Positions 42,898-53,994 of a DNA stretch of 64,000 nt are shown here, in pieces (position 1 is the first letter of the stretch; the number at the start of each line of letters is the position of its first letter). A program made the position numbers and the translations under genes. The DNA is taken from positions 2,418,001 through 2,482,000 of the forward strand of contig NZ_CP042906.1 of assembly GCF_008728855.1 (NCBI RefSeq), given 5' to 3'. The notes below the pieces were generated by a model. That model did no database searches. It was not told the DNA's origin and saw nothing but the letters and a program-made list of their open reading frames with translations. Source of the DNA: Hypericibacter terrae. GTDB taxonomy: Bacteria > Pseudomonadota > Alphaproteobacteria > Dongiales > Dongiaceae.

Positions 42898-44175
42898 TCA
42901 ATCCCCGCCGCGCCCGGCCATCAGCTCCGCGTAGGACCCCGCCGCCTCCAGGCGGCGCTGGGGCTGGCGGCTGAGGACGGCGCCGAGCTCGGCGATACTC
43001 TCCAGATTGTGCACCGGCCTGAAATCGTCAACATGGGGCAGAATGGCCTGGGCGCCCTGGGCCTTGGGCTCGTAGCCCTCGAAGCGCAGCAGCGGGTTGA
43101 GCCAGATCAGGCGCCGGCAGCTCTTGTGGAGCCGTTCCATCTCGTCGGCGAGCCCATGGGCGCCTTCGCGGTCGAGGCCGTCGGTGATGAGCAGCACGAC
43201 CGCGCCCTGGCCCAGCACGCGGCGCGACCAGACCGCGTTGAACTCGGCGATGCAGCCGCCAATACGCGTTCCGCCCGACCAGTCCTCGACCTTGGCGGCG
43301 ACCTTGGCCAGCGCGACATCGACGTCGCGCTGGCGGAGCGCGCGGGTGATGTTGTTGAGGCGCGTCCCGAACAGGAAGCAATGGACCCGGTCGCGGTCGT
43401 TGGTGATGGCGTGCATGAAATGCAGCATCATGCGCGAATAGCGGCTCATCGAGCCCGAGATGTCGCAGAGCACGACCAGCGGCGGATGGCGCCGGCGCTT
43501 GCGCTTATATTGCAGCAGGATCGTGCCGCCGCCGCGCAGCGAGGCGCGCAGGGTGGCGCGGATATCGACCCGGCGGCCGTGGCGATCCGGAAAGAAGCGG
43601 CGGGTCGGCAACTGCATGATGGGCAGGCGCATCGCCGCGATCATGCGCCTGGCCTCGTCCATCTCCGCATTCGACATCTTCTCGAAATCCATGCCCTGCA
43701 GCAGCTCGCGCGCCGAGAAGGTCATCGCGGCGTCGAATTCGACCTTCTCCTCCGGCTCTTCGCCGGGCCGTTCGATTTGCCGGCCGGCGAGCGCCTCCGC
43801 CAGCCGGCGCAGCATCTCCTCGCCCTTCTCCGGTTCGTCGCGCGGCACCGCGATCGAGGGCAGCATGGTCTGGAGCATCTTTTCCAGGAGCTGCGGATTG
43901 CGCCAGAAGATGTGGAAGGCCTGATCGTAGAGCGGTTGCTGGTCGCGCCGGTTCACGAACACGGCATGGAGCGTCCAGTACAGATCCTCGCGCGTGCCGA
44001 TGCCGACCGCCTCGATCGCGCGCAAGGCATCGATCACGCGGCCGGGCCCGATCGGCAGGCCCGCCGCGCGCAGGGTGCGGGCGAAGAACATGACGTTCTC
44101 CGCCAGGCGGCTCGCCTCGACCGGCGGCGGCTCGGCGCCGTTGCCGTTGGAGGTGGCGGCGAGAGAAGGGATCAT
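42898..44175 (-). CDS. coxE: VWA domain protein, CoxE type
   Basis: A 425-residue protein of the CoxE-like VWA family. The C-terminal VWA domain has a MIDAS start CDISGSMSRYSRMMLHFMH (DxSxS) plus WSGGTRIGGCIAEFN and VLLITDGLDREG. The N-terminal half is helical (FFARTLRAAGLPIGPGRVIDALRAIEAVG; SARELLQGMDFEKMSNAEMDEARRMIAAM). With the MoxR AAA+ partner it forms a chaperone pair that, in the CO dehydrogenase system, helps build the bimetal active site. The ATG at 44175 lies 29 bp after the moxR stop. Confidence 0.9.
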   Translation of the reverse strand: MIPSLAATSNGNGAEPPPVEASRLAENVMFFARTLRAAGLPIGPGRVIDALRAIEAVGIGTREDLYWTLHAVFVNRRDQQPLYDQAFHIFWRNPQLLEKMLQTMLPSIAVPRDEPEKGEEMLRRLAEALAGRQIERPGEEPEEKVEFDAAMTFSARELLQGMDFEKMSNAEMDEARRMIAAMRLPIMQLPTRRFFPDRHGRRVDIRATLRASLRGGGTILLQYKRKRRRHPPLVVLCDISGSMSRYSRMMLHFMHAITNDRDRVHCFLFGTRLNNITRALRQRDVDVALAKVAAKVEDWSGGTRIGGCIAEFNAVWSRRVLGQGAVVLLITDGLDREGAHGLADEMERLHKSCRRLIWLNPLLRFEGYEPKAQGAQAILPHVDDFRPVHNLESIAELGAVLSRQPQRRLEAAGSYAELMAGRGGD

Positions 44176-44204
44176 TGGCGTGATAACCCGTCGTGGGCCG
44201 CCGC

Positions 44205-45170
44205 TCAGCGCGGGGCGGCCGCCAGTTCCGCCTTCACCTGCTGCAGCAGATGCGCGGCTTCGCTGCCTTTGATCTTGGCGATGTCGTCCTGGTATTTCAG
44301 CAGCACGCCCAGCGTGTCGTCGATGCCTTGCGGATCGAGCGCCACCTTGTCGAGCTGGATCAGGGCCTCGGCCCAGTCGATGGTCTCGGCGACGCCCGGC
44401 AATTTGAACAGATCCTGCTGGCGCAGCCTCTGCACGAAGGCGACCACCTCGCGCGCCAGCGCAGGGCCCACCTCGGGCGCTTTCACCTTGAGAATCTCGA
44501 GCTCGCGTTCGGCGCTCGGATAATCGACCCAGTAATAGAAGCAGCGCCGCTTCAGCGCATCGTGGATCTCGCGCGTGCGGTTCGAGGTGACGACGACGAT
44601 CGGCGGCACCGCCGACTTGATCGTGCCGAGTTCGGGAATGGTGATCTGATAGTCGGCGAGGATCTCGAGCAGATAGGCCTCGAACGGCTCGTCGGTGCGG
44701 TCGAGCTCGTCGATCAGGAGGACCGGCGCGCCGCCGGCCTGCTCTTCGAGCGCCTGCAGCAGCGGCCGCTTGATGAGGAAGCGCTCCGCATAGATGTCGC
44801 TCGCCAGCGCATCGCGATTGGCGGCACCGGCGGCCTCGGCCAGGCGGATCTCGATCATCTGGCGCGAATAGTTCCACTCATAGGCCGCGGAGGCGATGTC
44901 GAGCCCCTCATAGCATTGCAGCCGCAGCAGCCTGCGGCCGAGCGTGTTCGACAGCACCTTGGCGATCTCGGTCTTGCCGACGCCGGCCTCGCCTTCGAGG
45001 AACAAGGGCCGGCCCAGCTTCAGCGCGAGAAACAGCGCGGTGGCGAGGCTGCGATCGGCGACATAGTCGCCCGATTTCAACAGCGCCAGCGTCTCGTCGA
45101 CGTTCTGCGGCAGGGGCTTGCCCGCCGTCGTGGCACGATCTTTCGCCGTCTTGGCGATATTAGAGGTCAT
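44205..45170 (-). CDS. coxD: MoxR-family AAA+ ATPase, CoxD type
   Basis: A 321-residue ATPase. Walker A GEAGVGKTE, Walker B VLLIDELDRTDEPFEAYLLEILADYQITIPELG and sensor 1 VVVTSNRTREIHDALKRRCFYYWVDYPSAERE are all present, as in CoxD/MoxR proteins. It is expected to act with the adjacent VWA protein in maturation of a molybdenum hydroxylase. Unusually, its start overlaps the stop of ydbL (ATGA at 45167-45170), joining it to an envelope-lipid operon. Confidence 0.93.
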   Translation of the reverse strand: MTSNIAKTAKDRATTAGKPLPQNVDETLALLKSGDYVADRSLATALFLALKLGRPLFLEGEAGVGKTEIAKVLSNTLGRRLLRLQCYEGLDIASAAYEWNYSRQMIEIRLAEAAGAANRDALASDIYAERFLIKRPLLQALEEQAGGAPVLLIDELDRTDEPFEAYLLEILADYQITIPELGTIKSAVPPIVVVTSNRTREIHDALKRRCFYYWVDYPSAERELEILKVKAPEVGPALAREVVAFVQRLRQQDLFKLPGVAETIDWAEALIQLDKVALDPQGIDDTLGVLLKYQDDIAKIKGSEAAHLLQQVKAELAAAPR

Positions 45171-45538
45171 TTCTGCGTCCAGCTGCCGTCCGCGGCCAGG
45201 AACCAGGTTCCCTTCGGTGCCTTCTGGATGATCTGGCCGGCATAGACCTGGCCGACTTCGCTGGCGGTGACGCCTTGGGCCTTGGCGCGCGCCTCGTAGA
45301 TGGCGCGGCGCTCGGCATTGACGCGGTCCACGACCGACTGGGCCGTGGCGCCGGTCGAGTTGTCCTTGACCATCACATAGCCGTCGAAACGCTCGGCGAT
45401 GACCCCTTGCGCACGCAGGCTGTTGAGCTGGGCATCGTCGGCGGCATGGGTCGGCATCGTCGCGGCGAAGGCCGAGATGACCAACGCCAGCAGGCCGAAG
45501 AGGGCGAAACGGGTGAAGTATCTGCGGGATGAATACAT
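45167..45538 (-). CDS. ydbL: YdbL family protein (DUF1318)
   Basis: A 123-residue exported protein. The ATG at 45538 was chosen because it begins a signal peptide (LFGLLALVISAFAATMPTHA). The mature part (LNSLRAQGVIAERFDGYVMVKD...VDRVNAERRAIYEARAKAQGVTASEVGQVYAGQIIQKAPKGTWF) is the DUF1318/YdbL domain. In E. coli, YdbL acts with YdbH and YnbE in the periplasmic lipid-transport bridge and is proposed to chaperone the YdbH-YnbE interaction. It is 19 bp downstream of ynbE. Confidence 0.9.
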   Translation of the reverse strand: MYSSRRYFTRFALFGLLALVISAFAATMPTHAADDAQLNSLRAQGVIAERFDGYVMVKDNSTGATAQSVVDRVNAERRAIYEARAKAQGVTASEVGQVYAGQIIQKAPKGTWFLAADGSWTQK

Positions 45539-45557
45539 GGGGTTTTGCGATCCTGAA

Positions 45558-45758
45558 TCAGAAGATGTCGGGGTTCTTGGCAATATCTTCTTGCGCCTGC
45601 TGTTCGATCTTCACGCGCACCTCCTGCTCGATCTTGATGTTCATGTTGATGACGATGGGCTTGTCGGGCGCCTCGACCTTGACCGTCGGATTGCAGGCGG
45701 CGAGGCCCAGCCCCAGGAGGAGGGCGGCCGGACCGCCATAGCGTAACCTTTTGAGCAC
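45558..45758 (-). CDS. ynbE: YnbE family lipoprotein
   Basis: A 66-residue lipoprotein. A signal peptide with lipobox (GLGLAAC) is followed by NPTVKVEAPDKPIVINMNIKIEQEVRVKIEQQ, the beta-strand segment of YnbE proteins that caps YdbH at the outer membrane. It sits between ydbH and ydbL, exactly as in E. coli. Confidence 0.93.
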   Translation of the reverse strand: MLKRLRYGGPAALLLGLGLAACNPTVKVEAPDKPIVINMNIKIEQEVRVKIEQQAQEDIAKNPDIF

Positions 45759-45864
45759 GAACCCTTCCTTTCGGGGATGCCGGTTGGCTCCCAGTCATAG
45801 ATGGCGCTCTGACCGACACACGGCCAGAGGCACTTCTTCCTACGGCCGACCCCGCCTGTACCCC

Positions 45865-48800
45865 TCAGGGCGGCTTGGCCAGCTTGTCGCGCACCAGGTC
45901 GGGCACGCTGTAACCCTCTAGACTATTGTGCAAAATCTGGTCGAGCTTGCCGTTGAGGGAGAGATTGAGCTCGATCGGATAGCCATCGTAGAAATTCGGA
46001 TTCTTGCCCCGGACATGCAGCAGCAGCGTCGCGTCGCCGCTGCGGTCGCGGTCGAGCGTCAGCCAGAGCTGATCATAGCGGAAATCGCCCAGCGCCGAGA
46101 GGACCATAGCCATCGTTTCGCCGGCCGCGTCGATGCCGCCGGGCGGCGCCGTCGGCGAATAGGAAAGGCGGCCGGGTCCGGCGGCGTCCAGCCGGGCGCC
46201 GGAGATGACCACGCCCCCATTCTCCAGCATCACCGGAATCGTCCCCTGGAGCTTCCCCGTGCCGGTCAGCCCGTCGACCTCGGCCAGCGCCAGCAACTCG
46301 CCCAGATCCACATCCTGCACATGCAGGTCGACCTGCTGCCGGGCGGCTGCCGGGTTCAGGCGGGTCGGGCCGACCGTCACCTGGCCGTGGGCGAGCTCCA
46401 GTGAGGCCTTCTCGATATTGAGCGTCGGGCCGGGGCCGACGGCGAAGGTCGCCAGACCGTTCTTCATGGGTACGCCGAGATCGATCTGGCCGATGGCGAT
46501 CTGCTGGCCGGGCGGTGTTGCGATCGGCTGGAGATTGGCCAGCGTCACCGCGCCATTGATGCGCGTGAGGGCCATGTCCGGGGTCGAGACCGAGACGTCC
46601 TTCAGCTGCATGTCGAGATTGCTGAAGAGGGCGCCGTTCTTCCAGGCGAGCGCGCCGGCCACGAGGACGGTGCCGGTGGCCTCGTCGATCTTGGCCCCCA
46701 GGCCCGGCACCAGGTCGCGCGGCTGCAGTCCGCCCGGCAGGAACCGGACCGGCGTCATCTCGATACGGCCAGCGCCACGCCCGTTGGCGAGGTCATGGAT
46801 GCCGGAGAAGGCGAGCTGGATCACCTTGCTCTTGTCGTGGGCGCTCAGGGCGAAATCGACCGTGTTCCGGCGCAGTTGCGCCGTTCCCTCCATCGCCATT
46901 TCGGGCAGCCATTTCCGATCGGCGCCCAGGCGCAATCGCCCGGCGGTCGCCGTCAGCTTGGCCTCGTCGGCGCCGCCATAGGCGAGCCGCCCGTCCAGAT
47001 TTTCGATGGCGAGGCCGCGGTTCGGCAGATCCGCCACCAGATCGGCGACGCGGATCTCCCCGGCCGCACCCTCGGCGGCCGACCAGTGGCCGTAGAAGCC
47101 GCTGGCGCCCAGGCGGAGGTCGATGGGCTCGGTCTCGTTCTTGGCGATCTGCCGAAGCGCGAAGGTGAGGGGGCCGGTGCGGATGCCGTAATCGAGACTG
47201 GTCCCGGCGGGATCCAGGCGCGCCACCAGCAGCGGCCGGTCCTTGGCCGGGCGAAGAGCGAAGTGAACCGCCTTCCGGCTCTCGACGCCGGCCGCCAGGG
47301 TGAAGGCGCCGAGGTCGGCGGTTCCCGGTTCCGGAATAGAAAGAGTCAAAGTATTATCAGCGAATTGTATCTGGTTCTTAAGATTAAACGAGAGATTCTT
47401 CAGGGTTCCCGTTGTGGTTTTTATATTAGAGAGTTGCGGGGCAATGTTCAGATTGCCTGCGAACTGATCGGGGCGGCCGGACAATGCGCCGGAGAAGTCC
47501 AGTCGATCGAGCCACAGCGTGGTGCCGGCCTCGGCCACCGGCCAATTCTCCGTCTGGCCCTCGATCCGTTCGAGCTCGAAATCGGCGATGCCCTGACCAT
47601 TGGGCGCGGTATGGACCGTCCCACCCAGGCGCAGGCTCGCCGGCTGTGCGCCCGCGAGCTGGATCATCAGATCGCCATCGAGCGTCTGGCCGCCGGCCGC
47701 GTCGCGCTGTGCCGTGAGGCCTTCGGGCGCGGACAGGCTCAGTTCGACCGGCGCATCGAAGGGGCGGCGCAGGGAGGCCGGGAGGGAAAGACGATCCAGC
47801 AGGGCCGGATCGAGTTTCGTTGTCAGCGCCAGCGGCGCCGGAGTCTGGACCGCCACGAGGTTGTTGGGGCCCATGGTAATGACGATCGGACCCCCACCCG
47901 AGACGCTTTCGACGATGCCAGGCCAGACCACCTTGTCGAGCTGGACATCCAGATGGGCGGTCACGCCGGCGATGGGTGGGGTGCCGGCACCGGTGGGCGG
48001 CCCGGAGAGGCTGATCGAGGCGGGGCCGCTGATGGTAACGCGCCCGCCCGAAGGCACCGGCAGGCCCAGCGCCTGCCAGATCGGGGAGCTCGCGTCGGCA
48101 TCGAGCGCGACCTGGCCGTCGGCCGAGGGCATGGCGGAATCGAGCGTCAGGGTGCCCTTGCCGCTGGCGCGGAAGCTGCCGTCCCGCCCCACAGCCTCGG
48201 CGCTGACGAGGGTGCGGTTCGGATCTTGATCGACCTGCAGCTTCACCCGCGAAGTTGGCAGCCCCTGGAGGCTCACCTGATCGGCGCTCACGGCGACCGT
48301 GGCCGCCCAGGGCTCGAAGGCGATCAGGCTAAGATAGGCCTCGCCGGCGACCTGATCGGCGGCGATGTCATGGTCGGGCAGGCTCAGCTTGCCGTCGGCG
48401 AAGGAAACCCGCAGCGAGCCGCTGCCGGTCAGATCGAGGCTGCCATCGGCCCGGCCTGCCACCTGGCCCTGGGAACCGGTTCCGGTGACCACGAAATCGA
48501 CCGCGTAACGGTCGTCGCCGGCCGGATCGAGCCGTCCGGTGAAGCCGAGCCGGGCAAGGGACCCGCCATCGGCTCCTTTCATCAGGATCTCGCCATTGCG
48601 GATCTCGACCGGGGGGAGGCCCGGCAGACGCAGGGCCCCGCCACCGGCGGCAGGTGCACCGAAATTGTCGCCGAGGCTGGCCATGGCCTGGTCGAGCGGC
48701 GTATCCGCGGTGAACTCGATCCGCGGGTTCTGGATCAGGATCGACTGGATCTGAGGCTCCAGGCCCTGCCAGCCATAGACGATCTGGATCTGGGGCAGAT

Positions 48801-49107
48801 GCAGATGGGCGTCGCCCGGCAGGTCGACATCGGTGATCCGGACCTCGTGCCAGCCGATGGAGGCGATGTGGAATTGCAGATTGCCCAGCCCGCGCGCCCG
48901 CAGCTCCTGGTCGGCCCAGCTCTGGGCCAGCCGCGGCAACAGCAACAGGACGAGCAACACGGCCAGTGCGCCCGTGACGAGCGCCGCCGTAGCCCCGACC
49001 AGCAATCTTTGGGTGAGCCTTCCCCGCATCTTTATCTTCGAAACGCCGCGCGGAGACGCGCCGCGTTCTTTAGAGGTCAGCATAGAAGGGGACCCCGTCG
49101 ATTCCAT
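45865..49107 (-). CDS. ydbH: YdbH family AsmA-like intermembrane lipid transport protein
   Basis: A 1080-residue protein. One N-terminal transmembrane helix (~35-57, TAALVTGALAVLLVLLLLPRLA) anchors it, and the rest is a long beta-rich periplasmic rod with a YdbH-type C-terminal region (MVLSALGDFRYDQLWLTLDRDRSGDATLLLHVRGKNP; YEIELNLSLNGKLDQILHNSLEGY-like). AsmA-like proteins move phospholipids towards the outer membrane. It heads an operon with ynbE and ydbL that continues into moxR/coxE. The start at 49107 is the longest; 49083 or 49029 are possible. Confidence 0.88.
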   Translation of the reverse strand: MESTGSPSMLTSKERGASPRGVSKIKMRGRLTQRLLVGATAALVTGALAVLLVLLLLPRLAQSWADQELRARGLGNLQFHIASIGWHEVRITDVDLPGDAHLHLPQIQIVYGWQGLEPQIQSILIQNPRIEFTADTPLDQAMASLGDNFGAPAAGGGALRLPGLPPVEIRNGEILMKGADGGSLARLGFTGRLDPAGDDRYAVDFVVTGTGSQGQVAGRADGSLDLTGSGSLRVSFADGKLSLPDHDIAADQVAGEAYLSLIAFEPWAATVAVSADQVSLQGLPTSRVKLQVDQDPNRTLVSAEAVGRDGSFRASGKGTLTLDSAMPSADGQVALDADASSPIWQALGLPVPSGGRVTISGPASISLSGPPTGAGTPPIAGVTAHLDVQLDKVVWPGIVESVSGGGPIVITMGPNNLVAVQTPAPLALTTKLDPALLDRLSLPASLRRPFDAPVELSLSAPEGLTAQRDAAGGQTLDGDLMIQLAGAQPASLRLGGTVHTAPNGQGIADFELERIEGQTENWPVAEAGTTLWLDRLDFSGALSGRPDQFAGNLNIAPQLSNIKTTTGTLKNLSFNLKNQIQFADNTLTLSIPEPGTADLGAFTLAAGVESRKAVHFALRPAKDRPLLVARLDPAGTSLDYGIRTGPLTFALRQIAKNETEPIDLRLGASGFYGHWSAAEGAAGEIRVADLVADLPNRGLAIENLDGRLAYGGADEAKLTATAGRLRLGADRKWLPEMAMEGTAQLRRNTVDFALSAHDKSKVIQLAFSGIHDLANGRGAGRIEMTPVRFLPGGLQPRDLVPGLGAKIDEATGTVLVAGALAWKNGALFSNLDMQLKDVSVSTPDMALTRINGAVTLANLQPIATPPGQQIAIGQIDLGVPMKNGLATFAVGPGPTLNIEKASLELAHGQVTVGPTRLNPAAARQQVDLHVQDVDLGELLALAEVDGLTGTGKLQGTIPVMLENGGVVISGARLDAAGPGRLSYSPTAPPGGIDAAGETMAMVLSALGDFRYDQLWLTLDRDRSGDATLLLHVRGKNPNFYDGYPIELNLSLNGKLDQILHNSLEGYSVPDLVRDKLAKPP

Positions 49108-49324
49108 CGCGAGGGGCCTGTGACTAACTAGAATCCTGTGGATGATGCGAGTCGCAGCGAGTCGCTCTGTTTTTGAATGAGCCTCAGAGATCGCTCACAC
49201 AACCGCCGCTAAGCATCCAGAATGATGTTTCAATCATGCCTTGGAAAGTAGAACGACTCGGCTTTGCGGAAGTTCCGAGTCGGCGGGGCGAGGCGACGCC
49301 GATTTGAGGCAGCGGCCACGACTC
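49100..49324. promoter_or_regulatory. Cluster of seven GANTC (CcrM) sites upstream of ydbH
   Basis: GANTC pentamers start at 49100, 49131, 49149, 49159, 49255, 49277 and 49320, i.e. seven in ~225 bp where about one per 256 bp would be random. Several are embedded in repeated CGACTCGG / CGAGTCGC contexts. In alphaproteobacteria CcrM methylates GANTC and the methylation state gates some cell-cycle promoters. The cluster covers the probable ydbH promoter region (49108-49357 has no gene). The functional role is inferred. Confidence 0.55.
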
Positions 49325-49357
49325 GGGGAGCGATCGCTCTCGAGCGACAAAAACGAA

Positions 49358-49386
49358 GGGCGCGGATGCCATTGGCATCCGCGCCC
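49358..49386 (-). terminator. Intrinsic terminator after coxM
   Basis: A perfect 13-bp stem GGGCGCGGATGCC / GGCATCCGCGCCC with an ATT loop; on the minus strand it is followed by TTCGTTTTTG. It lies 28 bp past the coxM stop and marks the end of the coxS-coxL-coxM unit. Confidence 0.88.
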
Positions 49387-49413
49387 TCGATTGCGAAGCC
49401 GGATCGACGGCGA

Positions 49414-50202
49414 TCAGCTCGCCGAGGCCACGGCCCTGGCCGCCATCACGCTCACCAGATTGGCGCGATATTCGGCGCTGCCATGCATGTCGCTGTTGAG
49501 GTTCCCCGAGGCGATCTTGATGGACTTGACGGCATCGGGCGAGAAATTGCCCGCCAGCGCCTTTTCCATCTCGGGCACACGGAAGACCGAAGGTCCGGCG
49601 CCAGTCACGGCGACGCGGACGCCGCCGCCGGTCTTGGCCGCCATGACGCCGACCATCGCGTAGCGCGAGGCCGGGTTCGGGAACTTCGAGTAGCCGGCCT
49701 TCTCGGGCTTCGGGAAGCTCACGGCGGTGACGATCTCGCCATCGCCGAGCGCCGTCTCGAACAGGCCCTTGAAGAAATCGTCGGCCGCGATCTTGCGCTT
49801 GTTGGTGATGACGGTGGCACCCAATCCCACCAGACCCGCCGGATAGTCGGCTGCCGGATCGGCGTTCGAGATCGAGCCGCCGATGGTGCCGCGGTTGCGG
49901 ACCTGCGGATCGCCGATGCCTTCGGCCAGTACGGCGAGCGCCGGGATCGTGCGCTTCACCTCGGCGGAATGGGCCACCTCGGCATGGGTGGTCATCGCGC
50001 CGATGGTGAGACCGCCGCCTTCGGCCTTGATGCCCTTGAGCTCGGCCACTGCGGCCAGATCGACCAGGGCCGAGGGCTGTGCCAGGCGCTGCTTCAGGGT
50101 CGGCAGCAGGGTCATGCCGCCGGCCAGGAGCTTGGCTTCGCCCGAGAGCAGCTTCGCCGCTTCCGCGAGCGAGGCCGGACGCTGATAGGAAAAGTTATGC
50201 AT
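49414..50202 (-). CDS. coxM: FAD-binding subunit of CO-dehydrogenase-like molybdenum hydroxylase (CoxM)
   Basis: A 262-residue FAD subunit. AGGMTLLPTLK (~32-42) and GTIGGSISNADPAADYPA (~106-123) are the two FAD-binding signatures of the CoxM/XDH-B family. It passes electrons from the Fe-S subunit to the respiratory chain. It lies last in an S-L-M gene order, 14 bp after coxL, followed by a strong terminator. Confidence 0.93.
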   Translation of the reverse strand: MHNFSYQRPASLAEAAKLLSGEAKLLAGGMTLLPTLKQRLAQPSALVDLAAVAELKGIKAEGGGLTIGAMTTHAEVAHSAEVKRTIPALAVLAEGIGDPQVRNRGTIGGSISNADPAADYPAGLVGLGATVITNKRKIAADDFFKGLFETALGDGEIVTAVSFPKPEKAGYSKFPNPASRYAMVGVMAAKTGGGVRVAVTGAGPSVFRVPEMEKALAGNFSPDAVKSIKIASGNLNSDMHGSAEYRANLVSVMAARAVASAS

Positions 50203-50216
50203 GATCGTTTCCTCCC

Positions 50217-52589
<2,373 letters not shown>

Positions 52590-52601
52590 GACGTCCTCCT
52601 C

Positions 52602-53069
<468 letters not shown>

Positions 53070-53291
53070 CCGACCCTCCCTCTCGATATGGCCCCGGGCA
53101 ACCTATCGGTTGGCCGGGGTATCCCGTTCACGCCGATCGGGCGACCGGCGGCTCTCCCTGGCAGAAGCGGCTTGAGGCAGCCCTGCTTATTCTTTGTGTC
53201 TCGCTGCTAGTCTTGTGTGCAGCTTGGCCGCAGGTCAAGGCCGACCGGCGGCGGCCGGTCATCCTGACGCTTCGGTTACATCGAAGTGACG

Positions 53292-53948
53292 CTAGCGGCC
53301 GAAATAGATCAGCAATCCGAGCACGACGACGATCAAGCCGCCGATCCAGATCACCGGATGCAGGCCTTTGCGGCCGGCGGGCGCGGGTGGCAGAGCGCCG
53401 GGCTGGGTCTTTGTCGCCGATGAAACCGGTTCAGATATTGCCGCCGCGGGTGGCGTGGCAGCGGGAGCCGGGGCCGGCGTTCCTGGTGCCGCTGCCGGGG
53501 CCTGGGCGCTGACCAGCGTCGAGAACTTGCCGAAAAATTCATCAGCGAGCTTCCGCGCGGTTCCGTCGATCAGCCGAGCGCCGATCTGCGCGATCTTGCC
53601 GCCGACCGCGGCATTGACCGTGTAGCTCAGCACGGTGCCTTGCCCGGTCTCGTCGGGTGTCAGCTTGACGTCGGCGCCGCCCTTCGCAAAGCCCACGGCG
53701 CCGCCCGTGCCTTCGCCGGTAATCTTGTAGCCGTTGGGCGGATCCAGGTCGGAGAGGGTCACCTTGCCGGCGAACCGGGCGGAGACGGGTCCGACCTTGG
53801 CCACCACCTTCGCGGTCATCTCGGTGTCGGAGAGCTTGACGATCTCCTCGCAGCCGGGAATGCACTGCTTCAGGATTTCAGTGTCGTTCAGCGCGCGCCA
53901 CACGGTTTCGCGCGGCGCCGTGATCCGGTATTCACCGGTCATTTCCAT
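53292..53948 (-). CDS. coxG: CoxG family protein with C-terminal membrane anchor
   Basis: A 218-residue protein. Residues ~1-145 are the SRPBCC-fold CoxG domain (ITAPRETVWRALNDTEILKQCIPGCEEI; GKVTLSDLDPPNGYKITGEGTGGAVGFAKGGADVKL). A Pro/Ala-rich linker (~148-195) leads to a single transmembrane helix (HPVIWIGGLIVVVLGLLIYFG). CoxG recruits CO dehydrogenase to the membrane, and lipid-like quinone binding has been proposed. Here it lies upstream of coxS and downstream of an ArsB/NhaD transporter. Confidence 0.92.
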   Translation of the reverse strand: MEMTGEYRITAPRETVWRALNDTEILKQCIPGCEEIVKLSDTEMTAKVVAKVGPVSARFAGKVTLSDLDPPNGYKITGEGTGGAVGFAKGGADVKLTPDETGQGTVLSYTVNAAVGGKIAQIGARLIDGTARKLADEFFGKFSTLVSAQAPAAAPGTPAPAPAATPPAAAISEPVSSATKTQPGALPPAPAGRKGLHPVIWIGGLIVVVLGLLIYFGR

Positions 53949-53994
53949 GGACTAGGAACTCCTGTCTCGACGAGGCCCCACCCCCGAGCACGGC

